Shown here: one piece after another, positions 44,081 through 52,414 of the stretch | How the letters are laid out: each line of letters begins with the position of its first letter | Numbering within the stretch: the stretch's first letter is position 1 | Assembly (NCBI RefSeq): GCF_014764405.1 | Contig: NZ_CP061725.1 | Coordinates: 3,224,001-3,288,000 of the forward strand | From: Micromonospora craniellae | GTDB lineage: Bacteria; Actinomycetota; Actinomycetes; Mycobacteriales; Micromonosporaceae | Direction: 5' to 3' | Length of the DNA: 64,000 nucleotides | Notes under the pieces: model-generated | Told to the model about the DNA's origin: nothing | Seen by the model: only the letters and a program-made list of their open reading frames with translations | The model's database searches: none | Program-made: the position numbers and the translations under genes

Positions 44081-47000
44081 GCCGACCGCCGGTCCGGCGA
44101 CCACCGGGCGGACGCCCGGTGCCGTCGGGCCGGCCCCGGTGGGCCGGGCCGACGGCGGACCCGACCCGGCCGAGGTCGAGTCGGACGGCGCTACCCGGCC
44201 CGGGCTGGACGACGGCAGCTACGAGGTGCTGCGCAAGCGGCTCGCCGGGCAGGCCGCCGAGCTGGCCCGGCGGGCCGAGTCGCTCAACGCCCGCCGGCTG
44301 GAGGTCTTCGGCGGCACCGAGCTGCGGCTGCTGAGCACCGAACGGATCCGTACGGAGCACAACTGCGTGCCCCGCGACCTCGTACCGGTCGGCGGGCTGA
44401 TGCTGTTCGGTTACAACGTCTTCATCGGCCTCAAGCCGGAGACGACCGTCGACGACGTCTTTTCGCTGCACCGCTTCACCCGTGAACAGGGCGAGGGCGA
44501 ATCGGAGGAGGTCGCTTTCCGGTTCGACGAGGCCGGTCACGACGAGTTGCCCGGCCTGCTGCGTCACCCGCAGTTCGTTCGCGACTTCAGCGAGTTGTAC
44601 CGCTACTACCGGCAGGCGCGCCTGCTGCAACTGCGCCGGGTCGACGCCCGGCTGCTGGCGGTGTTCCAGACCGGGCCGCGTACCGAGGACATCCGGGTGC
44701 TGCGCTGGCAGGTCGGCGTGGACGGGATCCCGGAGTACCTGGACAGCCGGGGGGAGCGGGACCACGTCTTCCCGCCGAGCCACGACTTCGAGTGGACCGA
44801 GACGACCCGGCAGGACCACGTACTCGGCCGGCATCCGCACATCGACATCGACGGCGAGCTCTTCGTCGAGACGGTGGGCGGCACGCTGACCGTCAAGGTG
44901 GAGAACAACACCGAGGTCGGCGAGGGCATCTACAGCGAGCCGGTGGACGAGCCGTTGCAGAGCCTGGCCGACGCCGACGTGCAGTGGACCCGGGTGGGGC
45001 CGCTGATCCTGCTGCGGATCCTGCCGTACAAGGAGACGCAGTGGCGGCACCTGGTCTTCAACACGCTCACCCGGGAGGTGGTCCGCCTCGACGGCATCGG
45101 GGTGGCCTGCCAGCGGCTGCCCGAGGACCACGGCATCATCTTCCCGGGCGGCTACCACCTGGCCACCGGCGTTACCCGCACCTTCGACACCGAGGTCGCC
45201 GACCTGGAGTTCGAGCGGGTGGTGCGGTCGCCGAACGGCGAGGACGTGCTCTACGTCTTCCACGCCCGGGCCGAGGGGCGCACGTTGCTGCTGCCGTACA
45301 ACGCGATCCGCAAGGAGGTGGCCGCGCCGATCCCGTGCCACGGCTTCTCCCTCTTCGACGACGGCACGCTCGTGGTGTTCCGGGCCGTCTCCGAGGAGCC
45401 GACCCGGGTCCACCCGATGCAGATCTGGCAGACGCCGTACGTGTCGGACGCGTACGCGGCGGCGCAGCCGGCCGGCACCGGTCCGCTGGAGCGGGTCGGC
45501 AACGCCGACCTGGTACGCGGCATCTCGGACTGCCTCTCGGCGGCGCGGATGGTGCAGGGCAGCGCCACCGCCGGGGTGTACGAGGCGTTGATCGCTGCCT
45601 GTGCCCGGATCACCGACCACTACCACTGGCTCGGCGAGGACGAGCTGGGTGACCTGGCCACCCCGCTGAGCGGGCTGCGGCGTACCGCCAGCTCCGTGCT
45701 GGAGGAGCACGAGAAGGTCCGTATGCTCACCGAGCAGGCCCGCGCGGAGCTGGACGAGAGCGCCGAGCAGATCGCCTCGCTGGCCCGCCGGGCCCGGGGC
45801 GAGGCGCCGCTGACCGCCGACGACTGGGTCACCCAGCTCGGTGGGCTGCGTCGGGCGCGCGGGCACCTGGAATCGCTGCGCGAACTGCGGTACGTCGACC
45901 ACGACCGGATCGACGAGCTGGCCGCCCGGCTGGACGAGGAACTGTCGGTGGCCGGTCGGCGCGCGGTGGAGTTCCTTCGCCGCGACGAGGCGTTCACCGG
46001 CTACCAGCAGGAGGTCGAGCGACTCGCCGCGCGGGCCGCCGAGATCGGTACGGTCGCCGAGGCCGGCACCGTCCGCGACGAGCTGGCCGCCCGCACCGAC
46101 GGCCTGCAGACCATCACCGACGTGGTGGGCGGGTTGGACATCGCCGACGCGACCGTCCGGACCGGCATCCTGGGCCGGGTCGGTGAGGTGCTGGGCGCGG
46201 TCAACCGGGCCCGGGCGGTGCTCGACAAGCGGCGTCAGGAGCTGGCCGCGGCGGAGGGCCGGGCCGGTTTCGCCGCCGAGTTCGCCCTGCTCGGGCAGGC
46301 GGTGACCGGGGCGCTGGCGGCGGCGAACACCGCCGAACGCTGCGACGAGCAACTCGGCCGGCTGCTGCTGCGGGTGGAGGAGCTGGAATCCCGGTTCGGC
46401 GAGTTCGACGACTTCCTCACCGAGCTGGCGACCCGGCGTACCGACATCTACGAGGCGTTCTCGGCACGCAAGCAGGCGCTGCTGGACGAGCGCTCCCGGC
46501 GGGCCGACCGGCTGGTCGCCTCGGCCGAGCGGATCCTGGTCAGCGTGCAGCGGCGGGCCGGCACGCTCGGCTCGCTCGACGAGATCAACACCTACTTCGC
46601 GGCCGACCCGATGGTGGGCAAGCTCCGCTCGGTGGTGGAGGAGCTGCGTACCCTCGGCGACGCGGTGCGGGCCGAGGAGCTGGACGGCCGGATCCGGGCC
46701 GCTCGCCAGGAGGCCGGGCGCGGTCTGCGCGACCGCCTCGACCTGTACGCCGACGGTGGCGAGACGATCCGTCTGGGTCGGCACCGTTTCGCGGTGAACA
46801 CCCAACCGATCGACGTGGCGGTGGTGCCGGCCGAGGGCCGGATGGTGGTGGCGGTGACCGGCACCGACTACCGCGCGCCGGTGCGTGACGAGGAGTTCCA
46901 GCAGACCCGGCGGTTCTGGGACCAGCTGCTGGTCTCCGAGTCGGCGCAGGTCTACCGGGCCGAATACCTGGCCACCGGGATCCTGGCCGCCGCCGAGGCG

Positions 47001-49148
47001 GGCCGCGACGGGCTCACCCTCGACGCGCTGCACACCGCGGCGGTGGACGCCGACGGGCTGCGGGAGCTGGTCCGGCAGACCGCCGAGACCCGCTACGACG
47101 AGGGGTACGAGCGCGGCGTGCACGATCACGACGCGGCCGAGATCCTGCGGGTGCTGCTGCGTCTGCACGCCGGTGCCGGGCTGCTGCGTTATCCGCCGGC
47201 CGACCGGGCCGCCGCGCAGCTGTTCTGGCGGTACGGCACCGACGAGCCGACCCGGTCCGCCTGGACCGCCCGGGCCGCCTCGCTGGCCCGCGCCCGGCAG
47301 CGGTTCGGCCGTCCGGACGGCGAGGACGCCGCCGACCGCCTCGGCGCGCAGATCGCCGAGGCGGCCGACAAATTCCTGCGCGGCGCCGGACTACCGGTGC
47401 CGTCCGGCGGGACCGCGCTGGCCGGCGAGTACCTGTTCGAGGAGCTGTCTTCGCCGCCGGTGCGGTTCGTCACCGGCGGCGGGGCGCGGGCCCTGCTGGA
47501 CCGGTTCCGCCGGGCACTCGGCGGTCCGCAGTCGCGTTCGTCCCGCGAGTTCGACGACGACCTGCGGGCCCTCGGTGACGACCTCGCCGGCCGTCACCAG
47601 CTGATGGAGGCGTGGCTGACCGCGTTCCTGGCCACCGACGACGGCAACCTGTCCGGGTACGACCTGCCGGAAGCGGTCGCCGTCGAGTTGTGCGGTGCGG
47701 AGCCGGCCCGGCAGGACAGCACCGCGACGATGACCGAGTCGGTCGGCGGGCTGCTCGGCGCGCACCCGCGCATCGAGGGCTCCACGCTCGACGTACGGCT
47801 GGACGAGATGCTGGCCCGGACCCGGGCGTTCCGCACCGACCTGGTCCCCGCGTACCGGGACTACCAGCGGCGACGCAACGCCCTGGTGGACGCCGAGCGG
47901 GACCGCCTGCGGCTGGAGGAGTACCGGCCGAAGGTGATGAACGCCTTCGTCCGCAACCGGCTGCTCGACGAGGTGTACCTGCCGCTGATCGGCGACAACC
48001 TGGCCCGGCAGCTCGGCGCCACCGGCGACGGCAAGCGGGTCGACCAGTCCGGCCTGCTGCTGCTGATCTCACCGCCCGGTTACGGCAAGACGACCCTGAT
48101 GGAGTACGTGGCCAGCCGCCTCGGCCTGGTCTTCGTCAAGGTCAACGGGCCGGCCCTGGGCACCAAGGTCACCTCGCTGGACCCGGCCGAGGCGCCCGAC
48201 GCCACCGCGCGGCAGGAGGTCGAGAAGATCTCCTTCGCCCTGGAGCTGGGCAACAACGTGCTGCTCTATCTGGACGACATCCAGCACACCAACCCGGAGC
48301 TGTTGCAGAAGTTCATCTCGCTCTGTGACGGGCAGCGCCGGATGGAGGGTGTCTGGGAGGGCCGCACCCGCACGTACGACCTGCGCGGCAAGCGGTTCGC
48401 GGTCTGCATGGCCGGTAACCCGTACACCGAGTCGGGGAAGCGGTTCCGGATCCCGGACATGCTCGCCAACCGGGCCGACGTGTGGAACCTCGGTGACGTG
48501 CTCTCCGGGCGGGAGGAGGTGTTCGCGCTCAGCTACATCGAGAACGCGCTCACCGCCAACACGGTGCTGGCACCGCTCTCCGGGCGCGACCGTGGCGACC
48601 TGGAGCTGCTGGTCCGGATGGCACGCGGGGACGACTCGGTCCGCGCCGACCAGCTCTCCCACCCGTACCAGCCGGTGGAGCTGGAGCAGATGGTCTCGGT
48701 GCTGCGCAAACTGCTGCGGGTGCAGCAGGTGGTGCTGGCCAACAACCAGGCGTACATCGCCTCGGCGGCCCAGTCCGACGACGCCCGCACCGAGCCGCAG
48801 TTCCAGCTACAGGGTTCGTACCGGAACATGAACAAGCTCGCCGAGCGGGTCGTGCCGGTGCTCACCGACGAGGAACTGGAGGCGGTGATCGACGACCACT
48901 ACCTGGGCGAGGCGCAGACGCTCGCGGCGGGCGCGGAGGCGAACCTGCTCAAGCTCGCCGAGCTGCGTGACCGACTCACCCCGGAACAGGCCGCCCGGTG
49001 GGTCGAGGTGAAGGACGCCTTCCAGCGCTCGAAGGCCCTGGGCGGGGGCGGCGACGACCCGGTCGATCGCGCGGTGGGCGCGCTCGGCCTGCTCGCCGAC
49101 CGGGTCGGCGGAGTCGCCGCCGCGATAGGCCGCGCCTCCGAACGCTGA
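44073..49148 (+). CDS. giant AAA+ ATPase coupled to flotillin (annotated elsewhere as DNA repair ATPase)
   Basis: 1691 residues from GTG 44073. A beta-rich N-terminal region to about residue 520 (LRLLSTERIRTEHNCVPRDLVPVGG, GYNVFIGLKPETTVDDVFSLHRF), a long coiled coil (about 540-900), a middle domain, then one AAA+ module: Walker A SPPGYGKTTLMEYVASRL near 1335, Walker B NVLLYLDDIQHTNPELLQKF near 1397, sensor-1-like FAVCMAGNPYTESGKRF near 1447. Databases often label the family DNA repair ATPase. Gene coupling to flotillin suggests a membrane-microdomain-linked remodelling machine; substrate unknown. Confidence 0.85.
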   Translation: MSEPTAGPATTGRTPGAVGPAPVGRADGGPDPAEVESDGATRPGLDDGSYEVLRKRLAGQAAELARRAESLNARRLEVFGGTELRLLSTERIRTEHNCVPRDLVPVGGLMLFGYNVFIGLKPETTVDDVFSLHRFTREQGEGESEEVAFRFDEAGHDELPGLLRHPQFVRDFSELYRYYRQARLLQLRRVDARLLAVFQTGPRTEDIRVLRWQVGVDGIPEYLDSRGERDHVFPPSHDFEWTETTRQDHVLGRHPHIDIDGELFVETVGGTLTVKVENNTEVGEGIYSEPVDEPLQSLADADVQWTRVGPLILLRILPYKETQWRHLVFNTLTREVVRLDGIGVACQRLPEDHGIIFPGGYHLATGVTRTFDTEVADLEFERVVRSPNGEDVLYVFHARAEGRTLLLPYNAIRKEVAAPIPCHGFSLFDDGTLVVFRAVSEEPTRVHPMQIWQTPYVSDAYAAAQPAGTGPLERVGNADLVRGISDCLSAARMVQGSATAGVYEALIAACARITDHYHWLGEDELGDLATPLSGLRRTASSVLEEHEKVRMLTEQARAELDESAEQIASLARRARGEAPLTADDWVTQLGGLRRARGHLESLRELRYVDHDRIDELAARLDEELSVAGRRAVEFLRRDEAFTGYQQEVERLAARAAEIGTVAEAGTVRDELAARTDGLQTITDVVGGLDIADATVRTGILGRVGEVLGAVNRARAVLDKRRQELAAAEGRAGFAAEFALLGQAVTGALAAANTAERCDEQLGRLLLRVEELESRFGEFDDFLTELATRRTDIYEAFSARKQALLDERSRRADRLVASAERILVSVQRRAGTLGSLDEINTYFAADPMVGKLRSVVEELRTLGDAVRAEELDGRIRAARQEAGRGLRDRLDLYADGGETIRLGRHRFAVNTQPIDVAVVPAEGRMVVAVTGTDYRAPVRDEEFQQTRRFWDQLLVSESAQVYRAEYLATGILAAAEAGRDGLTLDALHTAAVDADGLRELVRQTAETRYDEGYERGVHDHDAAEILRVLLRLHAGAGLLRYPPADRAAAQLFWRYGTDEPTRSAWTARAASLARARQRFGRPDGEDAADRLGAQIAEAADKFLRGAGLPVPSGGTALAGEYLFEELSSPPVRFVTGGGARALLDRFRRALGGPQSRSSREFDDDLRALGDDLAGRHQLMEAWLTAFLATDDGNLSGYDLPEAVAVELCGAEPARQDSTATMTESVGGLLGAHPRIEGSTLDVRLDEMLARTRAFRTDLVPAYRDYQRRRNALVDAERDRLRLEEYRPKVMNAFVRNRLLDEVYLPLIGDNLARQLGATGDGKRVDQSGLLLLISPPGYGKTTLMEYVASRLGLVFVKVNGPALGTKVTSLDPAEAPDATARQEVEKISFALELGNNVLLYLDDIQHTNPELLQKFISLCDGQRRMEGVWEGRTRTYDLRGKRFAVCMAGNPYTESGKRFRIPDMLANRADVWNLGDVLSGREEVFALSYIENALTANTVLAPLSGRDRGDLELLVRMARGDDSVRADQLSHPYQPVELEQMVSVLRKLLRVQQVVLANNQAYIASAAQSDDARTEPQFQLQGSYRNMNKLAERVVPVLTDEELEAVIDDHYLGEAQTLAAGAEANLLKLAELRDRLTPEQAARWVEVKDAFQRSKALGGGGDDPVDRAVGALGLLADRVGGVAAAIGRASER

Positions 49149-49153
49149 GTTCG

Positions 49154-49212
49154 GTGTAAGGAAGGGTCCCCTGCTAACGCCTCCGGTATAGCAGGGGACC
49201 CCTCCTAACGCT
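49154..49212. repeat. dispersed palindromic repeat, family A, copy 3
   Basis: GTGTAAGGAAGGGTCCCC at the left, CTAACGCCTCCGGTATAG in the centre, GGGGACCCCTCCTAACGC at the right. It begins 5 bases after the AAA+ ATPase stop and separates this gene from the convergent acyl-CoA dehydrogenase. Its right end also supplies an in-frame TAG to a short coding-like leftward frame (49205-49283). Confidence 0.88.
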
Positions 49213-49283
49213 CTTCCCACCGGGACTGCACCAGCACCAGCCGGGTGCCGTCGTGTCGTCGGTGCAGTCCGTGCCGGAAGGTC

Positions 49284-50498
49284 TCAGCGGATCTGCATCC
49301 CGGAGATCGCCCGGGAGATGACCAGCCGCTGGATCTCCGAGGTGCCCTCGAAGATGGTGTAGATCTTGGCGTCCCGGTACCACCGCTCGACCGGGTGGTC
49401 ACGGAGGAAGCCGGCACCTCCGAGCAACTGGACCGCCTTCTCTGTGACGGACACGGCCACCTCGCTGGCCTTGAGCTTGGACATCGACCCCTCGCCCGCA
49501 CTGAACGGCCGGTTGTTGCGGCCCATCCAGGAGGCCCGCCAGACCAGCAGCCGGGCGGCGTCGATCTCCGTCTTCATGTCGGCGAGCGCGAAGGCGACCG
49601 CCTGGTTGGTGATGATCGGGCGTCCGAACTGGACCCGTTCCCGAGCGTAGTCCAGGGCGTACTCGTAGGCGGCCCGGGCCACGCCGAGTGCCTGCGCGCC
49701 GACGGTGGGCCGGGACAGCTCGAACGTCCGCATCGCGGCCTGGCCGGAGGCGCGCTGCCCGGACCGGGCCCGGGCCAGCCGCTCCTCCAACGCCTCCCGG
49801 CCGCCGAGCAGGCACCGGCCGGGCACCCGTACGTCGTCGAGGAAGACGTCCGCCGTGTGCGACGCCCGCAGGCCCAGTTTGCGCAGCTTGCGGGTGGCGG
49901 AGAGGCCGGCCGTGCCGGGCGGTACGACGAATGCGGCCTGACCGCGCGAGCCAAGCGCCGGGTCGACCGCAGCGGTCACCACGTGCACCGCGGCGATCCC
50001 GCCGTTGGTGGCGTACGCCTTCTGGCCGCGCAGCACCCACTCCTCGGTCGCCTCGTCGTACTCGGCCCGGGTCCGCATCGCGGAGACGTCCGAACCGGCC
50101 TCCGGCTCGGACGAGCAGAACGCGGCGACCGCCGGCGAGTCGACGTCACCGAAGCACTGCGGCACCCACTCGACGAGTTGGTCGGGCGTGCCGCTGCCGT
50201 AGATGGCGGCGACCGCGAGCGAGGTGCCGAAGAGGCTCAGCCCGATCCCGGCGTCTCCCCAGAACAGCTCCTCGCTGGCGATCGGCAGGGAGAGCCCGGT
50301 GGGGTCGGCCCAGCAGGTGGCGAGGAACTCGAAGCCGTACAGGCCGATCCTGGCCGCCTCGCCGATGATCGGCCAGGGAGTCTCCTCCCGGGCGTCCCAC
50401 TCGGCGGCGGCGGGGCGCACGGCCTCGATGGCGAAGCCGTGCACCCAGTCGCGCAGATCCCGCTGTTCCTCGTTCAGGTCGAGCGAGAATTCGACCAT
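49284..50498 (-). CDS. acyl-CoA dehydrogenase
   Basis: 404 residues. FAD-dependent: FLATCWADPTGLSLPIASEELFWGDAGIG, AAFCSSEPEAGSDVSAMRT (FAD/acyl-CoA loop), VLRGQKAYATNGG, QFGRPIITNQAVAFALADM, and the C-terminal VQLLGGAGFLRDHPVERWYRDAKIYTIFEGTSEIQRLVISRAI with the catalytic Glu. ATG 50498 is one base from the stop of the upstream SCP2 gene. First oxidative step of beta-oxidation of an unknown acyl-CoA. Probably repressed by the divergent TetR protein. Confidence 0.93.
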   Translation of the reverse strand: MVEFSLDLNEEQRDLRDWVHGFAIEAVRPAAAEWDAREETPWPIIGEAARIGLYGFEFLATCWADPTGLSLPIASEELFWGDAGIGLSLFGTSLAVAAIYGSGTPDQLVEWVPQCFGDVDSPAVAAFCSSEPEAGSDVSAMRTRAEYDEATEEWVLRGQKAYATNGGIAAVHVVTAAVDPALGSRGQAAFVVPPGTAGLSATRKLRKLGLRASHTADVFLDDVRVPGRCLLGGREALEERLARARSGQRASGQAAMRTFELSRPTVGAQALGVARAAYEYALDYARERVQFGRPIITNQAVAFALADMKTEIDAARLLVWRASWMGRNNRPFSAGEGSMSKLKASEVAVSVTEKAVQLLGGAGFLRDHPVERWYRDAKIYTIFEGTSEIQRLVISRAISGMQIR

Positions 50499-50499
50499 C

Positions 50500-50952
50500 T
50501 CAGGCCTTGGGGATGTCGAAGAGGTTGGCGATGTTGGCGGCCAGCCCCAGGTCACCCTTTGCCTTGAGCTTGCCGGTCATGAACATCATGACCGGGTTGG
50601 CGCCACCCGAGACGATCTTCAGGAACTCGACCGGGCCCAGCGTCAGGGCCAGCCGCGGCTCGTGCTGCGGGGTCTCGTTGACCGTGCAGGTGCCGTCGGC
50701 GATGACCACCTCGTAGGTGTCGGTGCCGCCGTCGGGGGCGCCGGTGATGTTCCAGTGGATCACCGCGTTGGTGGAACCGGCCCGGTCCGCGCGGAAGATC
50801 TGCGGCATCCGGCCGAAGACCTCGCCGAGGATCTTGCCGCGCAGTTCACCCGACATGATCTCGGCGAGCTTGCTATCCGGGGTGCTCTTGACGAGCTGGG
50901 CGAACTCCTTCGGGCCCAGGTTGGCGAAGTTGGCCGGGTCGAAGTCAGTCAT
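50500..50952 (-). CDS. SCP2 sterol-transfer-family lipid carrier protein
   Basis: 150 residues, ATG 50952 (GAGAGGTG upstream). Typical SCP2 fold: NAVIHWNITGAPDGGTDTYEVVIADGTCTVNE, PRLALTLGPVEFLKIVSGGANPVMMFMTGKLKAKGDLGLAANIANLF. Binds lipids or acyl-CoA in a tunnel. First gene of the two-gene operon with acyl-CoA dehydrogenase, supporting fatty-acid or sterol-derived substrates. Divergent from the TetR gene. Confidence 0.93.
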   Translation of the reverse strand: MTDFDPANFANLGPKEFAQLVKSTPDSKLAEIMSGELRGKILGEVFGRMPQIFRADRAGSTNAVIHWNITGAPDGGTDTYEVVIADGTCTVNETPQHEPRLALTLGPVEFLKIVSGGANPVMMFMTGKLKAKGDLGLAANIANLFDIPKA

Positions 50953-50973
50953 GGAACGCACCTCTCGAACAGT

Positions 50974-51006
50974 GGTTACTCAGGCGTAACCCTACGCACC
51001 AGTAGG
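50974..51006. promoter_or_regulatory. tandem operator for the TetR regulator
   Basis: Two inverted repeats lie back to back: GGTTAC-N6-GTAACC (50974-50991) and CCTAC-N6-GTAGG (50991-51006). Read in opposite orientations they share a 14-base motif: TTACTCAGGCGTAA (50976-50989) and CTACTGGTGCGTAG (lower strand, 51005-50992), centres 16 bases apart. A TAGGTA -10-like element overlaps the second. A third copy of the motif stands at the fadA2/fabG4 promoter (58738-58751). Confidence 0.7.
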
Positions 51007-51018
51007 TATGCTCGCAAG

Positions 51019-51660
51019 GTGTCCGCGACACCCGCCTTCAAACGCCTTCCCCGGGCCGTACGCGAGCAGCAGATGCTCGACGCCGCCGTGCGGGTCTTCT
51101 CCCGACGCGGCTACCACGGCGCCAGCATGGACGAGATCGCCGAGGACGCCGGCATCTCCAAGCCCATGGTGTACGCGTACCTGGGCACCAAGGAGGAACT
51201 CTTCGTCGCCTGCCTGCACCGCGAGGGCACCCGGATGATGGAGGCCATCGCCGGGGCGGCCGTCCCCGACCTGCCCGCCGACGAACGACTGTGGCGCGGC
51301 CTGCGGGCGTTCTTCGGATTCGTCGGGGCGCACCGGGACGGCTGGTCGGTGCTCTACCGGCAGGCCCGGGCCGAGCAACCGTTCGCCGGGGAACTGGCCG
51401 AGATGCGGGCGAGGATGGTCGAGGTGGTCGCCGGGATGCTCGACCACGCCCTGCGCGCCGAGGGACGTATGGCCGCCGAGACCGAGTTGGAGGTCGTCGC
51501 GTACGCCCTGGTCGGGGCGACCGAGTCGCTGGCCGACTGGCTCGCCGACCACCCCGAGGCCGACCCGGAGAAGACCGCGACCCGGATGATGAACGCCGCC
51601 TGGCTGGGGGCCGGGCAACTCCTGCGCGGCGTGAGCTGGCACCCGCCCGAGGCGGTGTAA
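51019..51660 (+). CDS. TetR-family regulator of acyl-CoA/lipid genes
   Basis: 213 residues from GTG 51019. Helix-turn-helix region MLDAAVRVFSRRGYHGASMDEIAEDAGISKPMVYAYLGTKEELFVACL, then an all-helical ligand domain. Divergent from the SCP2/acyl-CoA dehydrogenase operon over a 66-base region with two operator-like repeats. Only about 7 bases separate a TAGGTA element from the likely transcript start at or near the GTG, so the mRNA may be leaderless. Its TAA stop is the first part of a family A repeat. Likely senses acyl-CoA (inference). Confidence 0.88.
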   Translation: MSATPAFKRLPRAVREQQMLDAAVRVFSRRGYHGASMDEIAEDAGISKPMVYAYLGTKEELFVACLHREGTRMMEAIAGAAVPDLPADERLWRGLRAFFGFVGAHRDGWSVLYRQARAEQPFAGELAEMRARMVEVVAGMLDHALRAEGRMAAETELEVVAYALVGATESLADWLADHPEADPEKTATRMMNAAWLGAGQLLRGVSWHPPEAV

Positions 51661-51712
51661 GGAAGGGCCCCTTTTTAACGCCTGCGGTAGTAGCGGGGTC
51701 CCTTTCTAACAC
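51655..51712. repeat. dispersed palindromic repeat, family A, copy 4
   Basis: GTGTAAGGAAGGGCCCC on the left, TTAACGCCTGCGGTAG in the centre, GGGGTCCCTTTCTAACAC on the right. Both neighbouring genes end inside it: the TetR gene with TAA (51658-51660) and the convergent DedA gene with TAG (51708-51706, lower strand). Confidence 0.92.
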
Positions 51713-52335
51713 TCGGGGTTCGCGCCGCTCGCGGCCCGCCGGTGCGCCCGGTGGCGGAGCCAGCGGATCGACTCCACCAGCAGCGTCACCGAGATCGAGA
51801 GCCCGATGCCGGCCAGGATTCCGTGCAGCGGGTGCTGTTCGAAGGCGAGTCCGCCGAAGATGCCGAGCAGCACGCAGTACAGCGCCCACGAGCCGCCGCC
51901 GATCAGGTCGAAGAGTAGGAACCGGCGCAGCGGATAGCGGACGGCGCCCATGGTCAGGGTCACCGCCGTCCGCCCGCCGGGGACGTAACGGGCGGCGATG
52001 AGGATGACGCCGCCGCGCCGGTCGACCGCCCGCCGGGCCCACTCCGATCCGGCCCGGCGTCGGCTGTCCACTGGCGAGTGGTCCAGCCGGCGCGATCCGC
52101 CTCCGCGCCCGATCCCGTACGAGACGTGGTCGCCGATGGTCGCGCCGAGCGTGGTCGCCACGATGATCAGCAGCAGGTTCGGCTCGCCGCCGGTGGCGAG
52201 CACGGTGACGGTGATGACCGCCGCCTCGGAGGGCACCAGCGGGAAGAACGCGTCGACCGCGGTGAGCCCGAAGATCAGCAGGTACACCCAGGGTGAGGTG
52301 AGTGTCTGCCGGAGCAGGTCGAGCGCTGTCTCCAT
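51706..52335 (-). CDS. DedA-family membrane protein (UptA-type lipid transporter family)
   Basis: 209 residues. DedA landmarks: VYLLIFGLTAVDAFFPLVPSEAAVITVTVLA, LLLIIVATTLGATIGDHVSYGIGR, RGGVILIAARYVPGGRTAVTLTMGAVRYPLRRFLLFDLIGGGSWALYCVLLG with the essential Arg and PGGR motif. The amphipathic helix region has many Arg residues. DedA proteins such as UptA recycle polyprenyl phosphates or other lipids. The final residues SGANPEC are defined by a stop inside a repeat. Confidence 0.9.
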   Translation of the reverse strand: METALDLLRQTLTSPWVYLLIFGLTAVDAFFPLVPSEAAVITVTVLATGGEPNLLLIIVATTLGATIGDHVSYGIGRGGGSRRLDHSPVDSRRRAGSEWARRAVDRRGGVILIAARYVPGGRTAVTLTMGAVRYPLRRFLLFDLIGGGSWALYCVLLGIFGGLAFEQHPLHGILAGIGLSISVTLLVESIRWLRHRAHRRAASGANPEC

Positions 52336-52359
52336 GCCTCCATGCTCAGGGCACGGGCT

Positions 52360-52414
52360 GTTAGGAAGGGGCCCTTCCTATACACCAGGCGTTAATAAGG
52401 TGCCCTTCCTTACG
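52360..52414. repeat. dispersed palindromic repeat, family A, copy 5 (inside a coding frame)
   Basis: GTTAGGAAGGGGCCCTTCC, the centre ATACACCAGGCGTTAAT, AAGGTGCCCTTCCTTACG. Unlike the other copies its left arm is read through: the last 17-18 codons of the adenylosuccinate-synthetase-like gene, RKEGHLINAWCIGRAPS, are repeat sequence and its TAA (52363-52361) is the far end of the element. Confidence 0.9.

Noticed and set aside
44049..47168. A 1039-residue lower-strand open frame opposite the giant AAA+ ATPase
   Set aside because: Shadow frame caused by GC-rich third positions; no recognisable domain and no ribosome site.
49205..49283. C-terminal fragment of a lost gene (frame reading HDGTRLVLVQSRWEER, stop in a family A repeat)
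   Set aside because: It looks somewhat protein-like, resembling ends of SRPBCC-type proteins, but about 25 residues are too few to support a feature.
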